A stretch of DNA of 64,000 nt from contig MAAO01000016.1 in assembly GCA_002163155.1 (NCBI GenBank), forward strand, positions 62,001-126,000, given 5' to 3'. This document shows positions 25,868-34,952 of this stretch, piece after piece (position 1 is the stretch's first letter; every line of letters begins with the position of its first letter). The notes below the pieces were generated by a model. The model did not search any database and was not told the DNA's origin. It saw only the letters and a program-made list of their open reading frames with translations. This DNA comes from Halobacteriovorax marinus (GTDB taxonomy: Bacteria; Bdellovibrionota; Bacteriovoracia; Bacteriovoracales; Bacteriovoracaceae). Both the position numbers and the translations under genes were made by a program.

Positions 25868-26970
25868 ATATTATACGTCGCTTAATTTTAAAGGAATGGT
25901 TTAAGTTCTTCATCGGAGCAGTTATTGCTCTTTTTCTACTTATTACTATTGCTAATCTAATTTCGGGATTTCTCCGAGGAAATGTTACAGCGACAGAAGT
26001 CATAATAAATCACTTCATAGAAATACCTGGCTACTTAAATAAAATCTTTCCAGTCTCGTGCCTTATGGCATCCCTTTTTAGTATTAATAAATTGAAAAAC
26101 AGAAGTGAGCTCACTGCTATTTTTGCATCTGGCTATTCAAGACAAAAGTATATTATAGATTTAGTATATGCCTCTCTTATCGTAACCTTTGTTCAATTCT
26201 TTATGACTTCTTATGTATCTCCCTTTTTCAAGCTACACAAAGAAACATTCATATCTGGTTCAACACATAAGTTTAAGAACCTTAGGAGCCAAGGGTTAAG
26301 GTCATCCACAATTGGTTCCGGAAAGATGTGGTATAAATCAGAAGGCTACTTTATTTCATTCACGAATTATGACCAAAGAAAAAAAGAGCTCTATAACGTT
26401 AATATTTATCGACTCACCGTTGATTCATATCTTGAAGAAATAGAATCTATTAAAAAAGTTTATTGGCAAGATGGCTTATGGATTGGTGATAAGGTTCTAA
26501 AACTTGATGGACTAAATGAAAAGTCATTCCCCAAGTCAACGTCAAACGAATTGCTGCCTGTCAGTATTACCGAACTACCAGAAGATCTGAGGCAAATTGA
26601 AGCCGACGTAACAACATTAAACATTGTAAAGTTATGGCAATACATTAAACAGTTACAACATAGTGGAATCAATATTAATGAATACATGGTTCTTTTTTAC
26701 GACAAATTTTCAAACTCTATTATCTGTATAATTTTTGCTATCTTAGCATCTGTTTCTATTTTTAACCCAAATAGAAGAAGTAGTTCATTTGGAAAGAACA
26801 TTGCCGCTGTATTCTTTTTTACAATTCTATACTGGCTGGTTTACTCATATTTAATAGAACTAGGGAATAACTCAAAGATTTCTCCTTTTATTTCTACCTT
26901 TTCTGTTCCTTTATCTTTCACTCTTATATTAATATTTATATTTTCTAAAAATAGGAAACTCTCAAGCTAA
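25864..26970 (+). CDS. LptF/LptG-family permease
   Basis: A 368-residue membrane protein with the six-helix YjgP/YjgQ layout. There are three N-terminal transmembrane helices (about 15-35, 55-75, 100-120), a periplasmic beta-rich domain (about 125-270), and three C-terminal helices. The segments ELTAIFASGYSRQKYI and FPVSCLMASLFSINKL are typical. These proteins, with LptB and LptC, extract lipopolysaccharide from the inner membrane. Usually two paralogues (F and G) sit together; here only one is present. It is coupled to the CFI-box gene (ATGA overlap) and to the downstream glycosyltransferase (TAATG overlap). Confidence 0.88.
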   Translation: MNIIRRLILKEWFKFFIGAVIALFLLITIANLISGFLRGNVTATEVIINHFIEIPGYLNKIFPVSCLMASLFSINKLKNRSELTAIFASGYSRQKYIIDLVYASLIVTFVQFFMTSYVSPFFKLHKETFISGSTHKFKNLRSQGLRSSTIGSGKMWYKSEGYFISFTNYDQRKKELYNVNIYRLTVDSYLEEIESIKKVYWQDGLWIGDKVLKLDGLNEKSFPKSTSNELLPVSITELPEDLRQIEADVTTLNIVKLWQYIKQLQHSGININEYMVLFYDKFSNSIICIIFAILASVSIFNPNRRSSSFGKNIAAVFFFTILYWLVYSYLIELGNNSKISPFISTFSVPLSFTLILIFIFSKNRKLSS

Positions 26971-28595
26971 TGTTTGTTCACAATACTGTTAAAAAGTTAA
27001 CTTACTTTTCTATATTTTTAATTTTCATTCTTTATTCATGGGATATTGGAAATGTAGATGCAATTAGACAAGGCACTGAAGGCTTTTATTTAAAAGTAGC
27101 TAAAGAGATGTTTGAATCTGGAAATATCCTTGTTCCGCAGTACGTAGGTGCAGATCATTGGTCCAAACCACCGCTACAATTTTGGGCCGCATATCTTGGG
27201 TACTTCATAGGAGGTGGCCCTAGTATTTTCATATCAAGACTCATTGTCGTACTTTTTACATTATTTTCATTGGTAATAACCAGTCGATTGATTTCTAAAT
27301 CCATTTCAAAACCATTTATATTAGTTTTTGTATTCATAGCCTCAACCTTTGGAATGTTTAAGTATTCTAGAATTTTCATGATGGAAGTTCCCTTAACTAT
27401 GTTAACGACACTAGCTAGCTTATATTTTTACGAATATTTAAAAGATAAGAAACATGCTTTAATTCTTTCATCTCTTTTTCTAGGTTTATCTGTTTTAATA
27501 AAAGGTCCTGTTTCAATTGTAATGTCGGTTGGTGGTTGTGGGCTATATCTTCTCTTTACATGGAAGAGATACGGTTTCAATTCTAAAGATTTGAAGAAGA
27601 TATTTTCTTGGAGTGTCGTTGGAACAGCTATTGCTTCAGTATGGTTTATTATATGTTTTATGAAGTATGGATATATATTCTTTGATTATTTCTTTCTAAG
27701 AGAAAACTTAGGTAAGTTTTCAACAAAGAGCTATCCCATGAGACACGTATTTCAAGGTTTACTCATTTTCTCATTACCTTGGAGTCTTTATCTACCAACA
27801 TCTATCTCTCAAATAAAGGATCATCTCAATAAAATCAAAGACGATGACTACTTAGTTTTTTGTATCTGTAATTTTATAACTTTTTTCTTTCTATGGTTAA
27901 TTCCGTCTCAAAGATCGCATCACTATGCTATGCCATCAATGATATTTTTCTTAGTTATTAACTTTATTCTGCTAAACAAATATGAACTTAGTCAAAAGCG
28001 TAAAAAAATGATGAAGCTAGCAAACATTGCTATTTCAATAATTATGTTTCTTGTTGCTACTTTATTATGTTCTCTGCTTGTCTTTGAAGATGTTCAAGCT
28101 TCTTATTCGTTAATAATAAAAGTTATTACAACAATATGCTTATTACTTTTTGGATCCGTACTTTTCTTAAAGTCTAAAAAGACGCTCTCACAATACTTCA
28201 TCAGTTTGTTCATTATAGGAAATCTTTGGAATATCCTTATTCCATCTTTCATTCTCCCCTACTTACCTAAAGAGGTAATTACTAAGATTGGAGATAGAAA
28301 AGTTGCAGCAGCCGTCAGAAAACCATATTTCATCGAGGAGGCACTGGGTAGAAAAGTTGAGTGGCTCGATGGGGGCAAACTTGAGCAATATGTAATTGAA
28401 AATAACCATTATTACATAATGCACAAAAGCACATTTGAAACACTTAAATTACAACGACTTACCAAGGTCGTGTCATCTTGGCGCATATGGAGACGAGGGA
28501 TCAAAGCCAATGAAGTCATAAGTGCCTTAAAATTAAAGAACATCAATAAACTAAAAGACACTGTATATCTCTTAGAAAACAAGCCCTTAAAGTAG
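26970..28595 (+). CDS. ArnT/PMT-like integral membrane glycosyltransferase
   Basis: A 541-residue polytopic membrane protein. The N-terminal loop SWDIGNVDAIRQGTEGFYLKVAKEM corresponds to the catalytic first periplasmic loop of GT39/GT83 enzymes (Asp and Glu near WDxDE in ArnT). SKPPLQFW further matches the KPP motif of this superfamily. About eleven transmembrane helices follow, then a soluble C-terminal tail. Such enzymes transfer a sugar from a polyprenyl phosphate to lipid A or protein. The 1-base overlap with the LptF/G-like gene suggests that the acceptor is an envelope lipid handled by that permease, which is inference. Confidence 0.82.
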   Translation: MFVHNTVKKLTYFSIFLIFILYSWDIGNVDAIRQGTEGFYLKVAKEMFESGNILVPQYVGADHWSKPPLQFWAAYLGYFIGGGPSIFISRLIVVLFTLFSLVITSRLISKSISKPFILVFVFIASTFGMFKYSRIFMMEVPLTMLTTLASLYFYEYLKDKKHALILSSLFLGLSVLIKGPVSIVMSVGGCGLYLLFTWKRYGFNSKDLKKIFSWSVVGTAIASVWFIICFMKYGYIFFDYFFLRENLGKFSTKSYPMRHVFQGLLIFSLPWSLYLPTSISQIKDHLNKIKDDDYLVFCICNFITFFFLWLIPSQRSHHYAMPSMIFFLVINFILLNKYELSQKRKKMMKLANIAISIIMFLVATLLCSLLVFEDVQASYSLIIKVITTICLLLFGSVLFLKSKKTLSQYFISLFIIGNLWNILIPSFILPYLPKEVITKIGDRKVAAAVRKPYFIEEALGRKVEWLDGGKLEQYVIENNHYYIMHKSTFETLKLQRLTKVVSSWRIWRRGIKANEVISALKLKNINKLKDTVYLLENKPLK

Positions 28596-28627
28596 ACCAA
28601 CGCGCAGCTCGCATGTTATAAGGGCTC

Positions 28628-29224
28628 ATGGAAAATTCAAACTTTTTAGAAAATTATAAACTAGAGGGAAACCTCTTAGAGATCTTAACTTATCCAGCTC
28701 CTGTCTTAAAGAAAGTTGCAGAACCTGTAACAGAATTTAACGATGATTTAAGAGCACTTTGTAAGGATATGTTTTACACAATGTACGATGCACCAGGGAT
28801 CGGGCTAGCTGCACCTCAAGTGGGAAAAAGTATTCGTCTCTTTGTTATGGACATTGACTTTGATAGAGAAGAAATCACAAAAGCAGATGACTCTGTTGAA
28901 TATGAACTTTCAAACTTCAATCCCATGGTCTTCATTAATCCAGAAATTTCGAATAAAGAAGGTGAAGTACTTTATGAGGAAGGCTGCCTGAGTGTTCCAG
29001 GAATTTTTGAAGAAGTTAAAAGGTTTGAAACTATAACAATTACTTACCAAGATATGTATGGAGAAAAACATACTATTGAGGCTGACGAACTGCTTTCTAT
29101 TTGCTTACAACATGAAAATGATCATCTTGATGGAATTGTTTTCTTAGAGAGATTAAGCATGTTAAAGCAAAACCTTTTAAAGAAAAAATTCTTAAAGAAG
29201 AAGAAAAAAAATAAAGGTTTTTAG
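28628..29224 (+). CDS. def: Peptide deformylase
   Basis: A 198-residue Def with all three family motifs: GIGLAAPQVG (about 56), EEGCLSVPG with the metal-binding Cys (about 119), and QHENDHLDG with the HExxH metal ligands (about 162). It removes the formyl group from nascent proteins. Insertion of an acidic stretch between motifs 1 and 2 and a Lys-rich tail make it slightly longer than E. coli Def (169). It precedes fmt by one codon boundary, the classical def-fmt pair. Confidence 0.95.
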   Translation: MENSNFLENYKLEGNLLEILTYPAPVLKKVAEPVTEFNDDLRALCKDMFYTMYDAPGIGLAAPQVGKSIRLFVMDIDFDREEITKADDSVEYELSNFNPMVFINPEISNKEGEVLYEEGCLSVPGIFEEVKRFETITITYQDMYGEKHTIEADELLSICLQHENDHLDGIVFLERLSMLKQNLLKKKFLKKKKKNKGF

Positions 29225-30166
29225 ATGAAAAAGTTAAATATAGTATTTTGTGGAACTCCTGATTTTTCAGTTCCTGCTTTAGAAATGTTGTACAACCATC
29301 CTAACATCAATATCGCATACGTCATCACTATGCCTGACAGACCGTCGGGAAGAGGCCAGAAGTTACAATCTCCTCCAGTCGCTACATATGCAAAACATCA
29401 GAAGATTCCACTAATACAAACTGAAAACATTAATAAAGAAGAAGAGTTTTTGAAAAAGTTGGACAATGAAAAGATAGATGTCTTTATCGTTCTTGCCTTC
29501 GCTCAATTTCTTGGAAGCAAACTTCTAAATATTCCCAAACTCGGTTGTTTTAATATACACACATCTCTTTTACCTGCTTATAGAGGAGCTGCCCCAATTC
29601 AATACGCTCTCTTAAATGGAGATAAAGAAAGTGGTGTGAGCATACAGAAAATGGTCAAGGCCATGGATGCTGGGGACTTAGTTCTCTCCCATCCCATGAA
29701 AATTGCTTACCAAGAAACGGGTGGACAACTTTATACGAGATTAAAATTTCAAGCTGCCCTTAGTTTGAATGATTTCATTTATGAAATTATTGAAAATAAA
29801 ATTACATACACACCTCAAGATCATAACTTAGCAACTTTTGCTCCTACTTTAAAAAAGGATGATGGATATTTAAAGTTTAGTGAGAAAAGCTGCGAAGAGA
29901 TTCATAATCAAGTTCGGGCCCTAATTCCATGGCCTGGAACGTGGTGTAAGCTCAACGGAAAAAGACTAAAAGTTTTTGCAGTAGAAAAATCATTAAAGAC
30001 AACAAGTATAGGTAATTGTGACACAAGTGATGGCAATATACTTGTAGGTTGCCTTGACGGAACCCTTAGACTCACTGACATACAACTTGAAGGTAAGAAA
30101 AGGGCCACTGATACATCTCTAATTAATGGAATGAAGAACTCAACAAGTGAGTTTCAAATAAACTAG
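29225..30166 (+). CDS. fmt: Methionyl-tRNA formyltransferase
   Basis: A 313-residue Fmt. NIVFCGTPDFSVPAL opens the Rossmann-like domain. The formyl-donor site is HTSLLPAYRGAAPIQ (about 113-127). The C-terminal OB-like tRNA-binding domain contains RALIPWPGTWCKLNGKRLK. It formylates initiator Met-tRNA using 10-formyl-THF. It starts directly after the def stop and is followed by rpe after 10 bases, so def-fmt-rpe read as one operon. Confidence 0.95.
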   Translation: MKKLNIVFCGTPDFSVPALEMLYNHPNINIAYVITMPDRPSGRGQKLQSPPVATYAKHQKIPLIQTENINKEEEFLKKLDNEKIDVFIVLAFAQFLGSKLLNIPKLGCFNIHTSLLPAYRGAAPIQYALLNGDKESGVSIQKMVKAMDAGDLVLSHPMKIAYQETGGQLYTRLKFQAALSLNDFIYEIIENKITYTPQDHNLATFAPTLKKDDGYLKFSEKSCEEIHNQVRALIPWPGTWCKLNGKRLKVFAVEKSLKTTSIGNCDTSDGNILVGCLDGTLRLTDIQLEGKKRATDTSLINGMKNSTSEFQIN

Positions 30167-30176
30167 TGAGTAAGAA

Positions 30177-30830
30177 ATGATTACAATATCACCCAGTCTA
30201 TTAGCATGTGATTTTTTAAATATTGAAAGTGAACTTAAGGCCTTTGAAGGCTTTACAGACCTTTGGTTTCACCTTGATATTATGGATTCTCATTTCGTAC
30301 CTAACCTAACTTTTGGTCACCCAATAGTTAATTTGATCTCAAAGAAAACCAGTATCCCTCTGGATGCTCACTTCATGGTGACAAATCCAGAATTCTATAT
30401 AGAAACATTTAAAGACTACAATATTCACAACTTCACTTTTCACTATGAAGCCTGTGAGAATCCAATGGAACTTATTTTAGAGGCAAAGAAAATATATCCA
30501 AGTGTTGGCCTATCCATAAAGCCCGGTACAGATGTATCAGTCTTAACTGATGAAATTCTAAAAGAACTTGATCTAGTACTTATTATGTCAGTTGAGCCAG
30601 GTTTCGGAGGACAGTCATTTATAGAAAGTACTTATGACAAAGTAGAATATTTAAATAATAAGAAAAGTGAACTCAAAAAGAAATTCGTCATTCAAATTGA
30701 TGGTGGTGTTAAGGACATAAATTCTAAGCAACTAATCTCTGCTGGTGCAGATAATTTAGTCGCTGGATCCTATGTTTTTAAGGACGGACCCTCAACATAT
30801 AAATCAAAAGTAGAAAGTTTAAGGAATTAA
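30177..30830 (+). CDS. rpe: Ribulose-phosphate 3-epimerase
   Basis: A 217-residue TIM-barrel protein. It shows ISPSLLACDFLNIESEL, then HLDIMDSHFVPNLTFG with catalytic and metal-binding His/Asp, then MSVEPGFGGQSFIE and QIDGGV with the second catalytic Asp. It interconverts ribulose-5-phosphate and xylulose-5-phosphate in the pentose phosphate pathway. It sits between fmt (10 bases) and hutH (1 base). Confidence 0.95.
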   Translation: MITISPSLLACDFLNIESELKAFEGFTDLWFHLDIMDSHFVPNLTFGHPIVNLISKKTSIPLDAHFMVTNPEFYIETFKDYNIHNFTFHYEACENPMELILEAKKIYPSVGLSIKPGTDVSVLTDEILKELDLVLIMSVEPGFGGQSFIESTYDKVEYLNNKKSELKKKFVIQIDGGVKDINSKQLISAGADNLVAGSYVFKDGPSTYKSKVESLRN

Positions 30831-30831
30831 T

Positions 30832-32376
30832 ATGTCTAAAGAAAAAATAGTTCTTAACGGTCAATCGTTAACAATTGAACAAGTCCATTACATTGCTTTC
30901 TCCAAGCCAGGAAAAGTTGAACTTGAAATCTGTAAAACTGCAATGGAGAAAATGAAAAAATCTCGTGCCTATGTTCACAGTATCGTAGATAAAAATGAAC
31001 CTGTTTACGGTATCAACACTGGATTTGGTGCTCTTGCAAGTATGCACATTAAAATTGATCAGCTAGCGCAACTGCAACTAAACCTCATTCGATCTCATTG
31101 TACAGGTACAGGTCGTCCATTTTCTAGAGACATAACTAGGGCCATTATGGTTTTAAGAGCTAACTGTTTAATCTCTGGCTTCTCAGGTATTCAGCCAGAA
31201 ATCGTTCAGTTACTTTTGGATTTTATAAATAATGAAGTTAATCCTATCGTCCCAGAAAAAGGTTCCGTTGGTGCCTCTGGTGACCTTGCTCCTCTTTCTC
31301 ATATTGCTCTTGCATTAATTGGTGAGGGAGAAGTTATCTATGATGGTAAACATGTAAATTCTGCCTTTGCTATTGATCAAATTGGAAAAAAGCCTTCTAT
31401 ACTTGGACCTAAAGACGGACTAGCACTTATAAACGGAACCGCTGTTATGGCGGCAATCGGAGCTTGTGCAGTAGTTGAAGCCACAAACCTAATGAAAATT
31501 GCTGACATAAGTGCTGTGATGACTCTTGATGGAGTAAAAGGAACAAGTAGAGCTTATTACAAAGGTATCACTCGTCTCAAGCCACATCCTGGTCAAATTG
31601 AATGTTGTGAGAATTTAAATAATCTTCTCGAAGGTTCTGAAATAAATATTTCTCATGATGATTGTGGGAAAGTTCAAGATCCCTATTCACTTAGATGTGT
31701 TCCTCAAGTTCATGGAGCTTGTAGACAAACATTAAGACATGCAAGAGAAGTTATAACAATAGAGCTTAACTCTGTTACTGATAATCCACTTATATTCCTC
31801 GAAGAAGATGAAGTTGTTTCTGGTGGAAACTTTCACGGCGAAGCCTTGGCACTTGTCATGGACTACCTAGCCATGGGAGTAGCTGAACTTTGTAACATCA
31901 GTGAACGAAGAATTGAAAAAATGATGAATCCAAGTTTTTCTGATCTTCCTGCTTTTCTTACCAAGAATTCAGGCTTAAATTCGGGTCTCATGATAGCTCA
32001 CGTTACTGCAGCGGCTTTAACATCAGAAAACAAGTATCTTTGTCATCCTGCTTCTGTAGATAGTGTTCCTACATCAACAGATAAAGAAGATCACGTCTCC
32101 ATGGGTGTAACTTCTGGTAGAAAATTATTAGAAGTTATTGATAATGCAAAAACAGTTCTAGGTATTGAACTTCTTTGTAATACGCAGGCCTTAGATTTTC
32201 AGAGACCTTTAACAACTTCTAAACCTCTTGAAGCTGTACATTCCTTGATTAGAAAACATGTTCCAACAATTGAAGAAGATAGAGTTTTTTATAAAGATAT
32301 GGATAAGATAAAGAAGTTAATTTCTTCAAATGAAATCGTTGAAGCTGCGATTGCACACATAGAAAAATTAAATTAA
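30832..32376 (+). CDS. hutH: Histidine ammonia-lyase
   Basis: A 514-residue member of the aromatic ammonia-lyase family. GSVGASGDLAPLSHIALALIGEG contains the Ala-Ser-Gly triad that forms the MIO cofactor (about residue 146). YGINTGFG at the N terminus carries the catalytic Tyr. The VPQVHGACRQ and SVTDNPL segments are also family hallmarks. It converts histidine to urocanate. It starts 1 base after rpe and is followed 10 bases later by hutI. Length matches bacterial HutH (about 510). Confidence 0.95.
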   Translation: MSKEKIVLNGQSLTIEQVHYIAFSKPGKVELEICKTAMEKMKKSRAYVHSIVDKNEPVYGINTGFGALASMHIKIDQLAQLQLNLIRSHCTGTGRPFSRDITRAIMVLRANCLISGFSGIQPEIVQLLLDFINNEVNPIVPEKGSVGASGDLAPLSHIALALIGEGEVIYDGKHVNSAFAIDQIGKKPSILGPKDGLALINGTAVMAAIGACAVVEATNLMKIADISAVMTLDGVKGTSRAYYKGITRLKPHPGQIECCENLNNLLEGSEINISHDDCGKVQDPYSLRCVPQVHGACRQTLRHAREVITIELNSVTDNPLIFLEEDEVVSGGNFHGEALALVMDYLAMGVAELCNISERRIEKMMNPSFSDLPAFLTKNSGLNSGLMIAHVTAAALTSENKYLCHPASVDSVPTSTDKEDHVSMGVTSGRKLLEVIDNAKTVLGIELLCNTQALDFQRPLTTSKPLEAVHSLIRKHVPTIEEDRVFYKDMDKIKKLISSNEIVEAAIAHIEKLN

Positions 32377-32386
32377 TAGGATTCTT

Positions 32387-33601
32387 ATGAGCTTAAAGGC
32401 ATTTAAAAATTTCTCACAAGTAGTCACTCTAAAAGAAGCTCACAAAAAAGATGGTCGCAACTTAGTTGCAAGTGATTTATCTATTTTAGAAAATGCTACG
32501 ATAGTTTTTGATGCCGATGAAATTAAATGGATTGGAAAGGATATAGATTTACCAAGCGAGTATAGTGGTATTGCCAGTGAAGACTTTACTGGCAAAACTC
32601 TCTTACCCGAACTTGTTGATTGTCACACTCACCTTATTTTTGGTGGAGATCGCTCTAGTGAATACTCTATGAGACTCAACGGTGCCGATTATCAAGAAAT
32701 CGCTAATGCTGGTGGTGGAATTCTAAGTACAATGAATGCCACTAATAACTCAACTTCTGATGAGCTTCTTCATTTAGCCATTGAGAGAGTAGAAAGAATT
32801 CATTCCTTTGGTGTTGGAACTATTGAAGTGAAAAGTGGCTACGGCTTAAATTTCGATAAAGAATATGAATGTTCACAAATTATTCACAAATTAAAGAAAC
32901 ATTTTGAAGGTAAAGTTCAAATTTTAAATACCTTTATGGCAGCTCATGCTGTTCCCAAAAAATTTAAAAGCTCCAATGAATATCTCAACCTCGAGGTTAT
33001 CCCTCTTTTAAAAAAACTTGCACCAGAAGGGATAATAGATGCCGTTGATATATTTCATGAAGGTGGATACTTTGATGAAATAGACACTCAACAATTATTT
33101 GATGTCGCTAAAATTTTAAATATTCCAGTAAAGAGCCATGCCGATGAATTTGCTGATAATAAAGGAGCTATCTTAGCTGCAAAAAATAATGCTCTCAGCA
33201 CCGACCATTTATTAATGACAGGTGACGACGGAATCAAGGCCCTAGCTCAAAGTTCTACTGTTGCAACATTACTTCCAGGAACTGGTTTCTTTCTTGGAAA
33301 ACCACAGGCCAATGCTAAAAAGTTTTTGGATTCTGGTGTAAAGGTAGCAATTGCTTCTGATTATAATCCTGGTTCTTGCCACTGTGATAATGTCCTACTG
33401 ATAGCTTCTCTCGCTGCTCCAGCTTATCAAATGAACATTTCTCAACTCTGGTGCTCGATTACATTAAATGCAGCCCACGCCCTTGGAATAATGAACCAAG
33501 GTGCACTAGTGCCCGGACTTGCCCCTAGATTTAGTATATTTGACGTAGATAACGTTGATAAAATCACCTATCACTGGGGAAAGAACTTAAGTATTAACTA
33601 A
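32387..33601 (+). CDS. hutI: Imidazolonepropionase
   Basis: A 404-residue amidohydrolase. The metal site HTHLIFGGDRSSEYSMRLNG is near residue 77, TIEVKSGYGL near 145, then AAHAVP, SHADEFA and ASDYNPGSC (metal ligand Asp). It hydrolyses imidazolone-5-propionate to formiminoglutamate in histidine catabolism. hutU (urocanase), the enzyme between HutH and HutI, is not in the window. It is the last gene of the def-fmt-rpe-hutHI run. Confidence 0.95.
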   Translation: MSLKAFKNFSQVVTLKEAHKKDGRNLVASDLSILENATIVFDADEIKWIGKDIDLPSEYSGIASEDFTGKTLLPELVDCHTHLIFGGDRSSEYSMRLNGADYQEIANAGGGILSTMNATNNSTSDELLHLAIERVERIHSFGVGTIEVKSGYGLNFDKEYECSQIIHKLKKHFEGKVQILNTFMAAHAVPKKFKSSNEYLNLEVIPLLKKLAPEGIIDAVDIFHEGGYFDEIDTQQLFDVAKILNIPVKSHADEFADNKGAILAAKNNALSTDHLLMTGDDGIKALAQSSTVATLLPGTGFFLGKPQANAKKFLDSGVKVAIASDYNPGSCHCDNVLLIASLAAPAYQMNISQLWCSITLNAAHALGIMNQGALVPGLAPRFSIFDVDNVDKITYHWGKNLSIN

Positions 33602-33684
33602 TTATTTCACTAAGTTAAATTACTCAAGTATCTCAACAAATTCTCACTTTTCAAGCTTTCGATTACTTTACCGATACGCTTAGT

Positions 33685-34074
33685 ATGAAAGTACTAATCT
33701 TTGCGATTTCAACATTCTTATTAATTTCATGTGGAGCAGATCAGCTCAACAAGAAAGAAACAACTAGTGGAGCAAGTTCTAGCTCGCCCATATCTCAATC
33801 TTGTAATTGTACATTTGAATACAATCCAGTTTGCTCTGGGGGACAAACATACGACAATTCATGTATTGCTGGCTGCAACGGTGTAGAAGTATATAGTAAT
33901 GGAAGGTGTGAATGTAATACTCAATCTGGGGAAGTCTGTGCACAACCACCAATGCCTGTATGTCCACAAGGTATGGCATGTGCGCAAGTAATGCCAATGC
34001 CTCTAATCTATCCTAGTGAGTGTGACATGAAGAGAGCCGGGGCTCAATTTATTAAGAATGGTTCGTGTAATTAG
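33685..34074 (+). CDS. Lipoprotein with Kazal-like domain
   Basis: A 129-residue lipoprotein: signal peptide with lipobox LISC, a Ser/Thr-rich linker, then a Kazal-type cysteine pattern. The core is CNCTFEYNPVCSGGQTYDN, continuing SCIAGCNGVEVYSNGRC, with C-x(3,8)-PVC, TYxNxC and C-x(n)-C as in Kazal serine protease inhibitors. A second Cys-rich part (CAQPPMPVCPQGMACAQ) may be a degenerate copy. The likely role is an envelope-anchored protease inhibitor or a disulfide-stabilised binding module. The neighbouring convergent TlpA-like thioredoxin could act on its disulfides. Its stop overlaps that gene by 4 bases. Confidence 0.72.
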   Translation: MKVLIFAISTFLLISCGADQLNKKETTSGASSSSPISQSCNCTFEYNPVCSGGQTYDNSCIAGCNGVEVYSNGRCECNTQSGEVCAQPPMPVCPQGMACAQVMPMPLIYPSECDMKRAGAQFIKNGSCN

Positions 34075-34625
34075 TTTTTTAGAATTTTATCGTATCTTTC
34101 ATAAATTTCTTCAGAGCTAAAGTCCTTAGCACCATTAGAAACTTCAATAACTTTTCCGTTATGATATGTGATCGAAACAGGTATTGCGGAGATCATAAAT
34201 TTTTCTAATATCACTCCATCTACATCAGCAATATTTGGAAAATTTAAATGGTATTTCTCTGCAATTTTCTTCATATTTTTGAGCTGATTCGAATCATCTT
34301 GATTAATACCAAAGACCTGAACCTTTTTAACTCCATATTTTTTTTGCATTTCTACTAGTGAAGGAAACTCAATTAAACACGGCTTGCACCAAGTTGCCCA
34401 AAAATTAAGAACAACGATTGGAGCTTTAACCTCTTTGAGTTTAAATGCTTTACCGACAGTTGGCTTTAGTTCGAGGGAATTATACAGTGATTCGTAATGT
34501 GTATAAATTTTTCTTTCCATTTTTGTAGCATCAGCTTTTAGGTCGAGCCAATTAAACATCAGCTGACCCACCGATAAAACGCTAGTTATGATAAAAACTA
34601 AATATATTGGAAAAAATTTCTTCAT
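34071..34625 (-). CDS. TlpA/ResA-like membrane-anchored thioredoxin
   Basis: A 184-residue protein with an N-terminal membrane anchor (about 5-27) and a periplasmic thioredoxin fold. The active site is FWATWCKPC at about residues 75-83, and the cis-Pro region is ISAIPVSITY. Such proteins reduce or isomerise disulfides in the envelope, for example in cytochrome c maturation. GGAG lies 7 bases before the ATG. It is convergent with the cysteine-rich Kazal-like lipoprotein and divergent from the TadE-like gene. Confidence 0.88.
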   Translation of the reverse strand: MKKFFPIYLVFIITSVLSVGQLMFNWLDLKADATKMERKIYTHYESLYNSLELKPTVGKAFKLKEVKAPIVVLNFWATWCKPCLIEFPSLVEMQKKYGVKKVQVFGINQDDSNQLKNMKKIAEKYHLNFPNIADVDGVILEKFMISAIPVSITYHNGKVIEVSNGAKDFSSEEIYERYDKILKN

Positions 34626-34662
34626 TGAGACTCCAGCCTCTCTGCCTTAGCATCTAAGTATA

Positions 34663-34929
34663 ATGGAAAATACAAAAATAATTAACCAAGAATTCAATGC
34701 CCCAGCTCAAAAGCAAGAACAGGCTCTCGCCGACAATATGCCCACAGAAGACGTAATAGTCAACGAGAATGGTCAGGCTTTTATAGAGTTTTTATTCATT
34801 CTGCTAGCGATGGTTCTCATATCTTTTGGAATGCTTAAAGGAATCAATGGGTCAATATCTCTAAGGTGGCTAGGAACCGTAAAGGCCATTGCTAAGCCTA
34901 CTCCGTCTAACATAGAATTAAGAAGATAA
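34663..34929 (+). CDS. Small TadE/pseudopilin-like membrane protein
   Basis: An 88-residue protein with a polar 36-residue N terminus. NENGQAFIEFLFILLAMVLISFGML comes next: a Gly, then Q-A-F-I-E-F and a long hydrophobic helix. That is the prepilin-type arrangement of TadE-like pseudopilins, with the conserved Glu at +5. A short basic tail follows. No other tad or pilus gene is visible nearby. The ATG at 34663 has no ribosome site; the start at Met26 (34738) is an alternative. It precedes glpK by 23 bases. Confidence 0.55.
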   Translation: MENTKIINQEFNAPAQKQEQALADNMPTEDVIVNENGQAFIEFLFILLAMVLISFGMLKGINGSISLRWLGTVKAIAKPTPSNIELRR

Positions 34930-34952
34930 ATTTCATTTATATAGAGGAAGTT

